Assembly: GCA_963920705.1 (NCBI GenBank)
Contig: CAWUCO010000066.1
Coordinates: forward strand, 355,501-419,500
DNA length: 64,000 nucleotides
DNA from: Odiellus spinosus
Lineage: Eukaryota > Arthropoda > Arachnida > Opiliones > Phalangiidae
Direction: 5' to 3'
Under the pieces are notes generated by a model. It saw nothing but the letters and a program-made list of their open reading frames with translations. It had not been told where the DNA came from and did not search any database. Positions within the stretch are counted from its first letter, which is position 1; every line of letters begins with the position of its first letter. A program made the position numbers and the translations under genes. Below, in pieces: positions 39,138 through 49,020 of the stretch.

Positions 39138-40541
39138 TTAAAAGAATTGGGGATCATTACTAACAATGAGTTTTCTAACTAGTTTTTTAAACTGATGCTT
39201 AGTTTTTGCATTGGTAATTGAGGTGTTTAAATTATTAAAGGCTCCAACTCCCTGATAAAATATAGAAGTAAGTTTTTTACTTGTTCTACACTTGGGTAGT
39301 TTCAAGAGCCTAACAGTTCGCATTTTTACTGCGCACGTGTTTCTTTCAGTTACAATATTTCCTGAGTGGTAATCATTATATATGAAGTTTAAACTTGCAT
39401 AAAGCTGTTGCTGTTTAATGTTAAGTATATTGCCCTTTAGGAACAAATTTTTAGTATGCTCGAGGTATGGTTTTTTAAAAATGGAACGAATAATTTTTTT
39501 TTGTAGTTTCTGAACTCGATCAATATTGTAATTAGTCGTATTACCCCAGATACTAATACCGTAGGACAGAACGGAATGAAATAGGCTATGGTAGAGCTCT
39601 AATAGAACTTTTTGCGGTAACATATTTTTACATATGTAAAATAGGCCACATGCCCTTGATAATTTCCCACATATGTAATCAACGTGTGCATTCCAAGACA
39701 GGTATGGGTCATACCAGAGACCTAAGTATTTGTATTTTTCTACCCTTTTTAGAGGGTGATTATTAATCTGCACAGCTTTCTCATCTAAAAGTATATTTTT
39801 GCCGTGATTACCAAAGACCATGTACTCGCTTTTTCCAAGGTTCAGTAGTAATCCATTAGCAACAAGCCAGTGGTTGATTTTTTTAAGATAGTTATTGGTT
39901 GTATTGACAATGGTTTCAATGCATTTGCCCCCGACCAGAAGTAGCGTATCATCAGCATAGAGGTACAGTAATCCTCTAGGGGTACATAGTAGGATATCGT
40001 TAAGATAAAGATTAAATAAAAGCGGAGAAATGATAGATCCTTGTGGTACGCCTGATTTAAGTTCAATTGGGGAAGAAAACGTATCATTGGCTCGAGTAAA
40101 GCATGATCTATTGGAAAGGTAGCTTTTAACCCAATTCGACGCGTTACCCCTAACTCCGAGTCGAGACAATTTGTTTATTAACCGTTCATGCGAAATACTA
40201 TCAAAGGCCTTACGCAGGTCTAAGAAAACCCCCATGCATAATTCGCCCGCGTCCAAATGATCAATAACCTTTTTATAGGTCTGGGTAATTGCATCGACTG
40301 TGCCCATACCCGAACGAAATCCAAACTGAAAATCTGAGATTAGATCACATTTTTTAGAGAATGACTGTAGTCGGTTGTGAAAGGCGGTATCAAAAATTTT
40401 TGCAATAAAGGACAAGAGAGAGATAGGTCGGTAATTAGACGGTATATCAGCCGATCCTTTCTTTAGAATTGGCAAGATGATAGTACTTTTCAGTTTTTCG
40501 GGATATTTTCCCAAAGAGAAGGAGAGATTAAGAAGAAAAAC
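39138..40541 (-). CDS. Reverse transcriptase of a non-LTR retrotransposon, N-terminally truncated
   Basis: The frame is open for 480 codons from a TTG at 40580 in the satellite to a TAA at 39138. The first 13 codons are satellite sequence and codon 14 is the first from the element. Residue positions are counted from that TTG. Motifs in order: FLLNLS and KYPEKLK (15-31) before the domain, NYRPISLL (49-56), FGFRSGMGT (86-94), LDLRKAFDSI with the first catalytic Asp at 121 (120-129), SGVPQGSIISPLLFNLYLNDI (176-196), YADD with catalytic Asp 210 and 211 (208-211), NLGKSEYM (247-254), KYKYLG (282-287), then a C-terminal region with SVLSYGISIWG (336-346) and RVQKLQKKIIRSI (355-367). No endonuclease, RNase H or gag-like domain is present. 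A family ORF2 is usually about twice this length. The catalytic residues are intact and there is no internal stop or frameshift, so the insertion is probably recent. There is no ATG before codon 92 (40305-40307), so the copy is very likely non-functional as a gene. Confidence 0.9.
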   Translation of the reverse strand, partial: VFLLNLSFSLGKYPEKLKSTIILPILKKGSADIPSNYRPISLLSFIAKIFDTAFHNRLQSFSKKCDLISDFQFGFRSGMGTVDAITQTYKKVIDHLDAGELCMGVFLDLRKAFDSISHERLINKLSRLGVRGNASNWVKSYLSNRSCFTRANDTFSSPIELKSGVPQGSIISPLLFNLYLNDILLCTPRGLLYLYADDTLLLVGGKCIETIVNTTNNYLKKINHWLVANGLLLNLGKSEYMVFGNHGKNILLDEKAVQINNHPLKRVEKYKYLGLWYDPYLSWNAHVDYICGKLSRACGLFYICKNMLPQKVLLELYHSLFHSVLSYGISIWGNTTNYNIDRVQKLQKKIIRSIFKKPYLEHTKNLFLKGNILNIKQQQLYASLNFIYNDYHSGNIVTERNTCAVKMRTVRLLKLPKCRTSKKLTSIFYQGVGAFNNLNTSITNAKTKHQFKKLVRKLIVSNDPQFF

Positions 40542-41810
40542 AAGCGATTTAGACAAAATTAAGACCACTCGAAAGAGCAACTATTGGTCTATCTTAAAAC
40601 AAGAGTTTTGGAAAATCCGTTGAAAAACATGGAAAATATGGACAATTCAAAAAGCATCTAATATCAAAAAGCGAATTTTTAAAATCTGAAATTTGACTAT
40701 TTTGATATTCTATGATTTCTTGAATTGGCCATATTTTTCTTGTTTTTCAACGGATTTTTGAAAACTCTTATTATTTAGACTGTCCATTAATTGCTCTTTC
40801 GAATGACTTTGGTTTTGTCTAAATTGCAAAATTGTGACCAATATAAAATTGGTTAAAATTAAGCAAAAACGCTTAAAAATCCAAGATTATTGGATTCAAA
40901 TGGACACATAACTTTTGATTTTTAAGCGATTTAGACAAAATTAAGACTACTCGAAAGAGCAAATATTGGTCTATCTAAAAAACAAGAGTTTTGGAAAATC
41001 CGTTGAAAAACATGGAAAATATAGCCAATTCAAAAAACATCTAATATCAAAAAGCGAATTTTTAAAATCTGAAATTTGACTATTTTGATATTGTATGGTT
41101 TATTGAATTGGCCATATTTTTCTTGTTTTTCAACGGATTTTTGAAAACTCTTATTATTTAGACTGTCCATTAATTGCTCTTTCGAATGACTTTGGTTTTG
41201 TCTAAATTGCAAAATTGTGACAAATATAAAATTGGTTAAAATTAAGCAAAAACACTTAAAAATCCAAGATTATTGGATTAAAATGGACACAACTTTTGAT
41301 TTTTAAGCGATTTAGACAAAATTAAGACCACTCGAAAGAGCAAATATTGGTCTATCTAAAAACAAGAATTTTGGAAAATCCGTTGAAAAACATGGAAAAT
41401 ATGGACAATTCAAAAAGCATCTAATATCAAAAAGCGAATTTTTAAAATCTGAAATTTGACTATTTTGATATTGTATGATTTCTTGAATTGGCCATATTTT
41501 TCTTGTTTTTCAACGGATTTTTGAAAACTCTTGTTATTTAGACTGTCCATTAATTGCTCTTTCGAATGACTATGGTTTTGTCTAAATTGCAAAATTGTGA
41601 CAAATATAAAATTGGTTAAAATAAAGCAAAAACACTTAAAAATCCAAGATTATTGGATTCAAATGGACACAAAACTTTTGATTTTTAAGCGATTTAGACA
41701 AAATTAAGACCACTCGAAAGAGCAAATATTGGTCTATCTAAAAAAGAAGAGTTTTGGAAAATCCGTTGAAAAACATGGAAAATATGGACAATTGAAAAAG
41801 CATCTAATAT
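40542..41810 (-). repeat. Satellite array block 4, right part, minus orientation (~3.3 monomers)
   Basis: The interrupted monomer resumes with AAGCGATTTAGAC and the minus array continues at 380-383 bp spacing. A copy with ACACAACTTTTG (three bases shorter than ACACAAAACTTTTG) at about 41288 marks the start of the duplicated 2487-bp block. The last copy reads GGACAATTGAAAAAGCATC just before the switch to plus. Confidence 0.95.
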
Positions 41811-41815
41811 CAAAA
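41806..41815. other. Orientation switch 4, minus to plus, inside arm homology
   Basis: Reverse-complement arm A (AAAAAGCATCT) continues through the shared AATATCAAAA into A' and s2 sequence (TAGTCAAATTACAG), then a plus arm A. The breakpoint is near the outer end of the arms, in a short identity of about 10 bp. It also forms the right edge of the conversion patches seen elsewhere. Confidence 0.9.
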
Positions 41816-42689
41816 TAGTCAAATTACAGATTTTCAAAATTCGCTTTTTGATATTAGATGCTTTTTGAATTGTCCATATTTTCCATGTTTTTCAACGGAT
41901 TTTCCAAAACTCTTGTTTTTAGATAGACCAATATTTTCTCTTTCGAGTGGTCTTAATTTTGTCTATATCGCTTAAAAATCAAAAATTTTGTGTCCATTTT
42001 AATCCAATAATCTTGGATTTTTAAGTGTTTTTGCTTAATTTTAACCAATTTTATATTTGTCACAATTTTGCAATTTAGACAAAACCAAAGTCATTCGAAA
42101 GAGCAATTAATGGACAGTCTAAATAATAAGAGTTTTCAAAAATCCGTTGAAAAACAAGAAAAATATGGCCAATTCAAGAAATCATAGAATATCAAAATAG
42201 TCAAATTTCAGATTTTCAAAATTCGCTTTTTGATATTAGATGTTTTTTGAATTGTCCATATTTTCCATGTTTTTCAAGGGATTTTCCAAAACTCATGTTG
42301 TTTAGATAGACCAATATTTGCTCTTTCGAGTGGTCTAATTTTGTCTAAATCGCTTAAAAATCAAAAGTTTTGTGTCCATTTGAATCCAATAATCTTGGAT
42401 TTTTAAGTGTTTTTGCTTAATTTTAACCAATTTTATAATTGTCACAATTTTGCAATTTAGACAAAACCAAAGTCATTCGAAAGAGCAATTAATGGACAGT
42501 CTAAATAATAAGATTTTTCAAAAATCCGTTGAAAAACAAGAAAAATATGGCCAATTCAATAAACCATACAATATCAAAATAGTCAAATTTCAGATTTTAA
42601 AAATTCGCTTTTTGATATTAGATGTTTTTTGAATTGGCTATATTTTCCATGTTTTTCAACGGATTTTCCAAAACTCTTGTTTTTTAGAT
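41816..42689 (+). repeat. Satellite array block 5, plus orientation (~2.3 monomers)
   Basis: A short plus island lies between switches 4 and 5. It contains one monomer of the CAAGGG/ACTCATG/GGTCTAATT haplotype, which is typical of block 1, and one with AATAAACCATACAATATC. It stops inside arm A at TTTTTTAGAT, where the foldback begins. No gene is seen. Confidence 0.95.
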
Positions 42690-42745
42690 AAACCAATCTA
42701 AAAAACAAGAGTTTTGGAAAATCCGTTGAAAAACATGGAAAATAT
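42640..42745. repeat. Foldback palindrome, 50-bp perfect arms with 6-bp spacer (switch 5)
   Basis: The left arm at 42640-42689 is the exact reverse complement of the right arm at 42696-42745, with only AAACCA between them. Beyond 50 bp the arms continue as near-identical satellite in opposite orientation. Arm A is truncated at GAT and turns back on itself, so the missing half-monomer is a deletion. This differs from switches 1-4, where a full-length arm is kept. Such joints are typical of template switching at a replication fork or end fold-back; that mechanism is inferred. Confidence 0.92.
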
Positions 42746-44294
42746 GGACAATTCAAAAAGCATCTAATATCAAAAAGCGAATTTTGAAAATCTGAAATTT
42801 TACTATTTTGATATTAGATGTTTTTTGAACTGGCCATATTTTTCTTGTTTTTCAACGGATTTTTGAAAACTCTTATTATTTACACTGTCCATTAATTGCT
42901 CTTTCGAATGACTTTGGTTTTGTCAAAATTGCAAAATTGTGACAAATATAAAATTGGTTAAAATTAAGCAAAAACGCTGAAAAATCCAAGATTATTGGAT
43001 TAAAATGGACACAAAACTTTTGATTTTTAAGCGATTTAGACAAAATTAAGACCACTCGAAAGAGCAAATATTGGTCTATCTAAAAACAAGAGTTTTGGAA
43101 AATCCGTTGAAAAACATGGAAAATATGGACAATTCAAAAAGCATCTAATATCAAAAAGCGAATTTTTAAAATCTGAAATTTGACTATTTTGATATTCTAT
43201 GATTTCTTGAATTGGCCATATTTTTCTTGTTTTTCAACGGATTTTTGAAAACTCTTATTATTTAGAGTGTCCATTAATTGCTCTTTCGAATGACTTTGGT
43301 TTTGTCTAAATTGCAAAATTGTGACCAATATAAAATTGGTTAAAATTAAGCAAAAACGCTTAAAAATCCAAGATTATTGGATTCAAATGGACACAAAACT
43401 TTTGATTTTTAAGCGATTTAGACAAAATTAAGACTACTCGAAAGAGCAAATATTGGTCTATCTAAAAAACAAGAGTTTTGGAAAATCCCTTGAAAAACAT
43501 GGAAAATATGGACAATTCAAAAAACATCTAATATCAAAAAGCGAATTTTGAAAATCTGAAATTTGACTATTTTGATATTCTATGATTTCTTGAATTGGCC
43601 ATATTTTTCTTGTTTTTCAACGGATTTTTGAAAACTCTTATTATTTAGACTGTCCATTAATTGCTCTTTCGAATGACTTTGGTTTTGTCTAAATTGCAAA
43701 ATTGTGACAAATATAAAATTGGTTAAAATTAAGCAAAAACACTTAAAAATCCAAGATTATTGGATTAAAATGGACACAACTTTTGATTTTTAAGCGATTT
43801 AGACAAAATTAAGACCACTCGAAAGAGCAAATATTGGTCTATCTAAAAACAAGAATTTTGGAAAATCCGTTGAAAAACATGGAAAATATGGACAATTCAA
43901 AAAGCATCTAATATCAAAAAGCGAATTTTTAAAATCTGAAATTTGACTATTTTGATATTGTATGATTTCTTGAATTGGCCATATTTTTCTTGTTTTTCAA
44001 CGGATTTTTGAAAACTCTTGTTATTTAGACTGTCCATTAATTGCTCTTTCGAATGACTATGGTTTTGTCTAAATTGCAAAATTGTGACAAATATAAAATT
44101 GGTTAAAATAAAGCAAAAACACTTAAAAATCCAAGATTATTGGATTCAAATGGACACAAAACTTTTGATTTTTAAGCGATTTAGACAAAATTAAGACCAC
44201 TCGAAAGAGCAAATATTGGTCTATCTAAAAAAGAAGAGTTTTGGAAAATCCGTTGAAAAACATGGAAAATATGGACAATTGAAAAAGCATCTAA
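42696..44294 (-). repeat. Satellite array block 6, minus orientation (~4.2 monomers)
   Basis: Minus monomers follow the foldback. The first has an arm A-type patch (GATATTAGATGTTTTTTGAA), TTACACTGTCC and GTCAAAATTGC. A later copy (about 43770) carries the ACACAACTTTTG deletion that marks the second copy of the 2487-bp duplication. A CGCTGAAAAATCC variant near 42976 links this block with block 8. No gene is seen. Confidence 0.95.
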
Positions 44295-44302
44295 TATCAA
44301 AA
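44293..44302. other. Orientation switch 6, minus to plus (duplicate of switch 4)
   Basis: This repeats switch 4 exactly, 2487 bp to the right. Reverse arm A changes to A' in AATATCAAAA and is followed by the same TAGTCAAATTACAG with the private A in ATTACAG. It was therefore copied as part of the segmental duplication, not formed separately. Confidence 0.9.
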
Positions 44303-45176
44303 TAGTCAAATTACAGATTTTCAAAATTCGCTTTTTGATATTAGATGCTTTTTGAATTGTCCATATTTTCCATGTTTTTCAACGGATTTTCCAAAACTCT
44401 TGTTTTTAGATAGACCAATATTTGCTCTTTCGAGTGGTCTTAATTTTGTCTATATCGCTTAAAAATCAAAAGTTTTGTGTCCATTTTAATCCAATAATCT
44501 TGGATTTTTAAGTGTTTTTGCTTAATTTTAACCAATTTTATATTTGTCACAATTTTGCAATTTAGACAAAACCAAAGTCATTCGAAAGAGCAATTAATGG
44601 ACAGTCTAAATAATAAGAGTTTTCAAAAATCCGTTGAAAAACAAGAAAAATATGGCCAATTCAAGAAATCATAGAATATCAAAATAGTCAAATTTCAGAT
44701 TTTCAAAATTCGCTTTTTGATATTAGATGTTTTTTGAATTGTCCATATTTTCCATGTTTTTCAAGGGATTTTCCAAAACTCATGTTGTTTAGATAGACCA
44801 ATATTTGCTCTTTCGAGTGGTCTAATTTTGTCTAAATCGCTTAAAAATCAAAAGTTTTGTGTCCATTTGAATCCAATAATCTTGGATTTTTAAGTGTTTT
44901 TGCTTAATTTTAACCAATTTTATAATTGTCACAATTTTGCAATTTAGACAAAACCAAAGTCATTCGAAAGAGCAATTAATGGACAGTCTAAATAATAAGA
45001 TTTTTCAAAAATCCGTTGAAAAACAAGAAAAATATGGCCAATTCAATAAACCATACAATATCAAAATAGTCAAATTTCAGATTTTAAAAATTCGCTTTTT
45101 GATATTAGATGTTTTTTGAATTGGCTATATTTTCCATGTTTTTCAACGGATTTTCCAAAACTCTTGTTTTTTAGAT
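44303..45176 (+). repeat. Satellite array block 7, plus orientation (~2.3 monomers)
   Basis: This is the second copy of the plus island of block 5, including the same CAAGGG/ACTCATG monomer with TTGTTTAGATAG and the same AATAAACCATAC monomer. It ends at the second foldback. Confidence 0.95.
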
Positions 45177-45232
45177 AAACCAATCTAAAAAACAAGAGTT
45201 TTGGAAAATCCGTTGAAAAACATGGAAAATAT
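45127..45232. repeat. Foldback palindrome, duplicate copy (switch 7)
   Basis: The sequence is identical to that at 42640-42745, shifted by 2487 bp: 50-bp arms and the AAACCA spacer at 45177-45182. Both copies keep perfect arms, so the duplication is recent relative to satellite divergence. Confidence 0.92.
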
Positions 45233-45469
45233 GGACAATTCAAAAAGCATCTAATATCAAAAAGCGAATTTTGAAAATCTGAAATTTTACTATTTTGATA
45301 TTAGATGTTTTTTGAACTGGCCATATTTTTCTTGTTTTTCAACGGATTTTTGAAAACTCTTATTATTTACACTGTCCATTAATTGCTCTTTCGAATGACT
45401 TTGGTTTTGTCAAAATTGCAAAATTGTGACAAATATAAAATTGGTTAAAATTAAGCAAAAACGCTTAAA

Positions 45470-48400
45470 AATCCAAGATTATTGGATTAAAATGGAGACA
45501 AAACTTTTGATTCTTAAGCGATTTAGACAAAATTAAGACCACTCGAAAGAGCAAATATTGGTCTATCTAAAAAACAAGAGTTTTGAAAAATCCGTTGAAA
45601 AACATGGAAAATATGGACAATTCAAAAAGCATCTAATATCAAAAAGCGAATTTTTAAAATCTGAAATTTGACTATTTTGATATTCTATGATTTCTTGAAT
45701 TGGTCATATTTTTCCTGTTTTTCAACGGATTTTTGAAAACTCTTATTATTTAGACTGTCCATTAATTGGTCTTTCGAATGACTTTGGTTTTGTCTAAATT
45801 GCAAAATTGTGACCAATATAAAATTGGTTAAAATTAAGCAAAAACGCTGAAAAATCCAAGATTATTGGATTAAAATGGACACAAAACTTTTGATTTTTAA
45901 GCGATTTAGACAAAATTAAGACCACTCGAAAGAGCAAATATTGGTCTATCTAAAAACAAGAGTTTTGGAAAATCCGTTGAAAAACATGGAAAATATGGAC
46001 AATTCAAAAAGCATCTAATATCAAAAAGCGAATTTTTAAAATCTGAAATTTGACTATTTTGATATTCTATGATTTCTTGAATTGGCCATATTTTTCTTGT
46101 TTTTCAACGGATTTTTGAAAACTCTTATTATTTAGAATGTCCATTAATTGCTCTTTCGAATGACTTTGGTTTTGTCTAAATTGCAAAATTGTGACCAATA
46201 TAAAATTGGTTAAAATTAAGCAAAAACGCTTAAAAATCCAAGATTATTGGATTCAAATGGACACAAAACTTTTGATTTTTAAGCGATTTAGACAAAATTA
46301 AGACTACTCGAAAGAGCAAATATTGGTCTATCTAAAAAACAAGAGTTTTGGAAAATCCGTTGAAAAACATGGAAAATATAGCCAATTCAAAAAACATCTA
46401 ATATCAAAAAGCGAATTTTTAAAATCTGAAATTTGACTATTTTGATATTGTATGGTTTATTGAATTGGCCATATTTTTCTTGTTTTTCAACGGATTTTTG
46501 AAAACTCTTATTATTTAGACTGTCCATTAATTGCTCTTTCGAATGACTTTGGTTTTGTCAAAATTGCAAAATTGTGACAAATATAAAATTGGTTAAAATT
46601 AAGCAAAAACGCTTAAAAATCCAAGATTATTGGATTAAAATGGACACAAAACTTTTGATTCTTAAGCGATTTAGACAAAATTAAGACCACTCGAAAGAGC
46701 AAATATTGGTCTATCTAAAAAACAAGAGATTTGGAAAATCCGTTGAAAAACATGGAAAATATGGACAATTCAAAAAGCATCTAATATCAAAAAGCGAATT
46801 TTTAAAATCTGAAATTTGACTATTTTGATATTCTATGATTTCTTGAATTGGTCATATTTTTCTTGTTTTTCAACGGATTTTTGAAAACTCTTATTATTTA
46901 GACTGTCCATTAATTGGTCTTTCGAATGACTTTGGTTTTGTCTAAATTGCAAAATTGTGACCAATATAAAATTGGTTAAAATTAAGCAAAAACGCTGAAA
47001 AATCCAAGATTATTGGATTAAAATGGACACAAAACTTTTGATTTTTAAGCGATTTAGACAAAATTAAGACCACTCGAAAGAGCAAATATTGGTCTATCTA
47101 AAAACAAGAGTTTTGGAAAATCCGTTGAAAAACATGGAAAATATGGACAATTCAAAAAGCATCTAATATCAAAAAGCGAATTTTTAAAATCTGAAATTTG
47201 ACTATTTTGATATTCTATGATTTCTTGAATTGGCCATATTTTTCTTGTTTTTCAACGGATTTTTGAAAACTCTTATTATTTAGAGTGTCCATTAATTGCT
47301 CTTTCGAATGACTTTGGTTTTGTCTAAATTGCAAAATTGTGACCAATATAAAATTGGTTAAAATTAAGCAAAAACGCTTAAAAATCCAAGATTATTGGAT
47401 TCAAATGGACACAAAACTTTTGATTTTTAAGCGATTTAGACAAAATTAAGACTACTCGAAAGAGCAAATATTGGTCTATCTAAAAAACAAGAGTTTTGGA
47501 AAATCCGTTGAAAAACATGGAAAATATAGCCAATTCAAAAAACATCTAATATCAAAAAGCGAATTTTTAAAATCTGAAATTTGACTATTTTGATATTGTA
47601 TGGTTTATTGAATTGGCCATATTTTTCTTGTTTTTCAACGGATTTTTGAAAACTCTTATTATTTAGACTGTCCATTAATTGCTCTTTCGAATGACTTTGG
47701 TTTTGTCAAAATTGCAAAATTGTGACAAATATAAAATTGGTTAAAATTAAGCAAAAACGCTTAAAAATCCAAGATTATTGGATTAAAATGGACACAAAAC
47801 TTTTGATTCTTAAGCGATTTAGACAAAATTAAGACCACTCGAAAGAGCAAATATTGGTCTATCTAAAAAACAAGAGTTTTGGAAAATCCGTTGAAAAACA
47901 TGGAAAATATGGACAATTCAAAAAGCATCTAATATCAAAAAGCGAATTTTTAAAATCTGAAATTTGACTATTTTGATATTCTATGATTTCTTGAATTGGT
48001 CATATTTTTCTTGTTTTTCAACGAATTTTTGAAAACTCTTATTATTTAGACTGTCCATTAATTGCTCTTTCGAATGACTTTGGTTTTGTCTAAATTGCAA
48101 AATTGTGACCAATATAAAATTGGTTAAAATTAAGCAAAAACGCTGAAAAATCCAAGATTATTGGATTAAAATGGACACAAAACTTTTGATTTTTAAGCGA
48201 TTTAGACAAAATTAAGACCACTCGAAAGAACAAATATTGGTCTATCTAAAAACAAGAGTTTTGGAAAATCCGTTGAAAAACATGGAAAATATGGACAATT
48301 CAAAAAGCATCTAATATCAAAAAGCGAATTTTTAAAATCTGAAATTTGACTATTTTGATATTCTATGATTTCTTGAATTGGCCATATTTTTCTTGTTTTT

Positions 48401-49020
48401 CAACGGATTTTTGAAAACTCTTATTATTTAGAGTGTCCATTAATTGCTCTTTCGAATGACTTTGGTTTTGTCTAAATTGCAAAATTGTGACCAATATAAA
48501 ATTGGTTAAAATTAAGCAAAAACGCTTAAAAATCCAAGATTATTGGATTCAAATGGACACAAAACTTTTGATTTTTAAGCGATTTAGACAAAATTAAGAC
48601 TACTCGAAAGAGCAAATATTGTTCTATCTAAAAAACAAGAGATTTGGAAAATCCGTTGAAAAACATGGAAAATATAGCCAATTCAAAAAACATCTAATAT
48701 CAAAAAGCGAATTTTTAAAATCTGAAATTTGACTATTTTGATATTGTATGGTTTATTGAATTGGCCATATTTTTCTTGTTTTTCAACGGATTTTTGAAAA
48801 CTCTTATTATTTAGACTGTCCATTAATTGCTCTTTCGAATGACTTTGGTTTTGTCAAAATTGCAAAATTGTGACAAATATAAAATTGGTTAAAATTAAGC
48901 AAAAACGCTTAAAAATCCAAGATTATTGGATTAAAATGGACACAAAACTTTTGATGCTTAAGCGATTTAGACAAAATTAAGACCACTCGAAAGAGCAAAT
49001 ATTGGTCTATCTAAAAAACA
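45470..49020 (-). repeat. Higher-order repeat, 3-mer (1148 bp, about three copies)
   Basis: CGCTGAAAAATCC occurs at 45845, 46993 and 48141, exactly 1148 bp apart. TTGATTCTTAAGCG occurs near 45508, 46657 and 47805, with TTGATGCTTAAGCG near 48953. TTTAGAGTGTCC or TTTAGAATGTCC also follows this period. Each unit is three monomers in fixed order, and the same order begins near 42979 in block 6. Confidence 0.88.

Larger units (their letters stand above)
38899..40541 (-). mobile_element. 5'-truncated non-LTR retrotransposon (CR1/Jockey group), 1643 bp
   Basis: This is the only non-satellite DNA in the window. On the minus strand it carries a reverse transcriptase reading frame from the start of the RT domain to a stop at 39138. 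A ~239-bp 3' UTR with a stem-loop follows, and the element ends in short 11-bp tandem repeats instead of poly(A). The upstream part expected in a full element (ORF1 and the AP-like endonuclease) is absent, as is usual for 5' truncation during target-primed reverse transcription. Satellite sequence resumes exactly on both sides: GATTTTTA on the left and AAGCGATTTAGAC on the right, where an uninterrupted copy reads GATTTTTAAGCG. At most one A is therefore duplicated, and no longer target-site duplication is visible. The clade within the CR1/L2/Daphne/Jockey assemblage cannot be fixed by eye. Confidence 0.93.
41110..45465. repeat. 2487-bp tandem segmental duplication carrying an inversion pair
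   Basis: Sequence from about 41110 is repeated 2487 bp to the right until about 45460. Shared private features include ACACAACTTTTG near 41288 and 43775, the minus-to-plus switch at 41806 and 44293, CATGTTGTTTAGATAG near 42293 and 44780, the foldback at 42690 and 45177, and TTACACTGTCC near 42880 and 45367. The copies differ at few sites; for example, ATTTTCTCTTTCG in the first reads ATTTGCTCTTTCG in the second. The length is about 6.5 monomers, a half-integer, as expected if the unit contains an odd foldback. Edges are blurred by satellite homology. Confidence 0.85.

Noticed and set aside
39842-40087. An 81-codon frame overlapping the reverse transcriptase on the same strand in another frame
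   Set aside because: It is a shadow of the RT coding sequence, has no recognisable motif, and the RT frame explains the region.
38899-40541. An LTR retrotransposon or a DNA transposon
   Set aside because: There are no long terminal repeats, terminal inverted repeats, integrase, protease, RNase H or transposase. The RT motifs and 3' structure are of the non-LTR type.
12188-45182. The orientation switches as mere assembly errors
   Set aside because: This cannot be excluded without reads. However, the joints are seamless at inter-arm identities, and one is carried inside larger duplications with private variants, so I keep them as probable real structure with that caveat.
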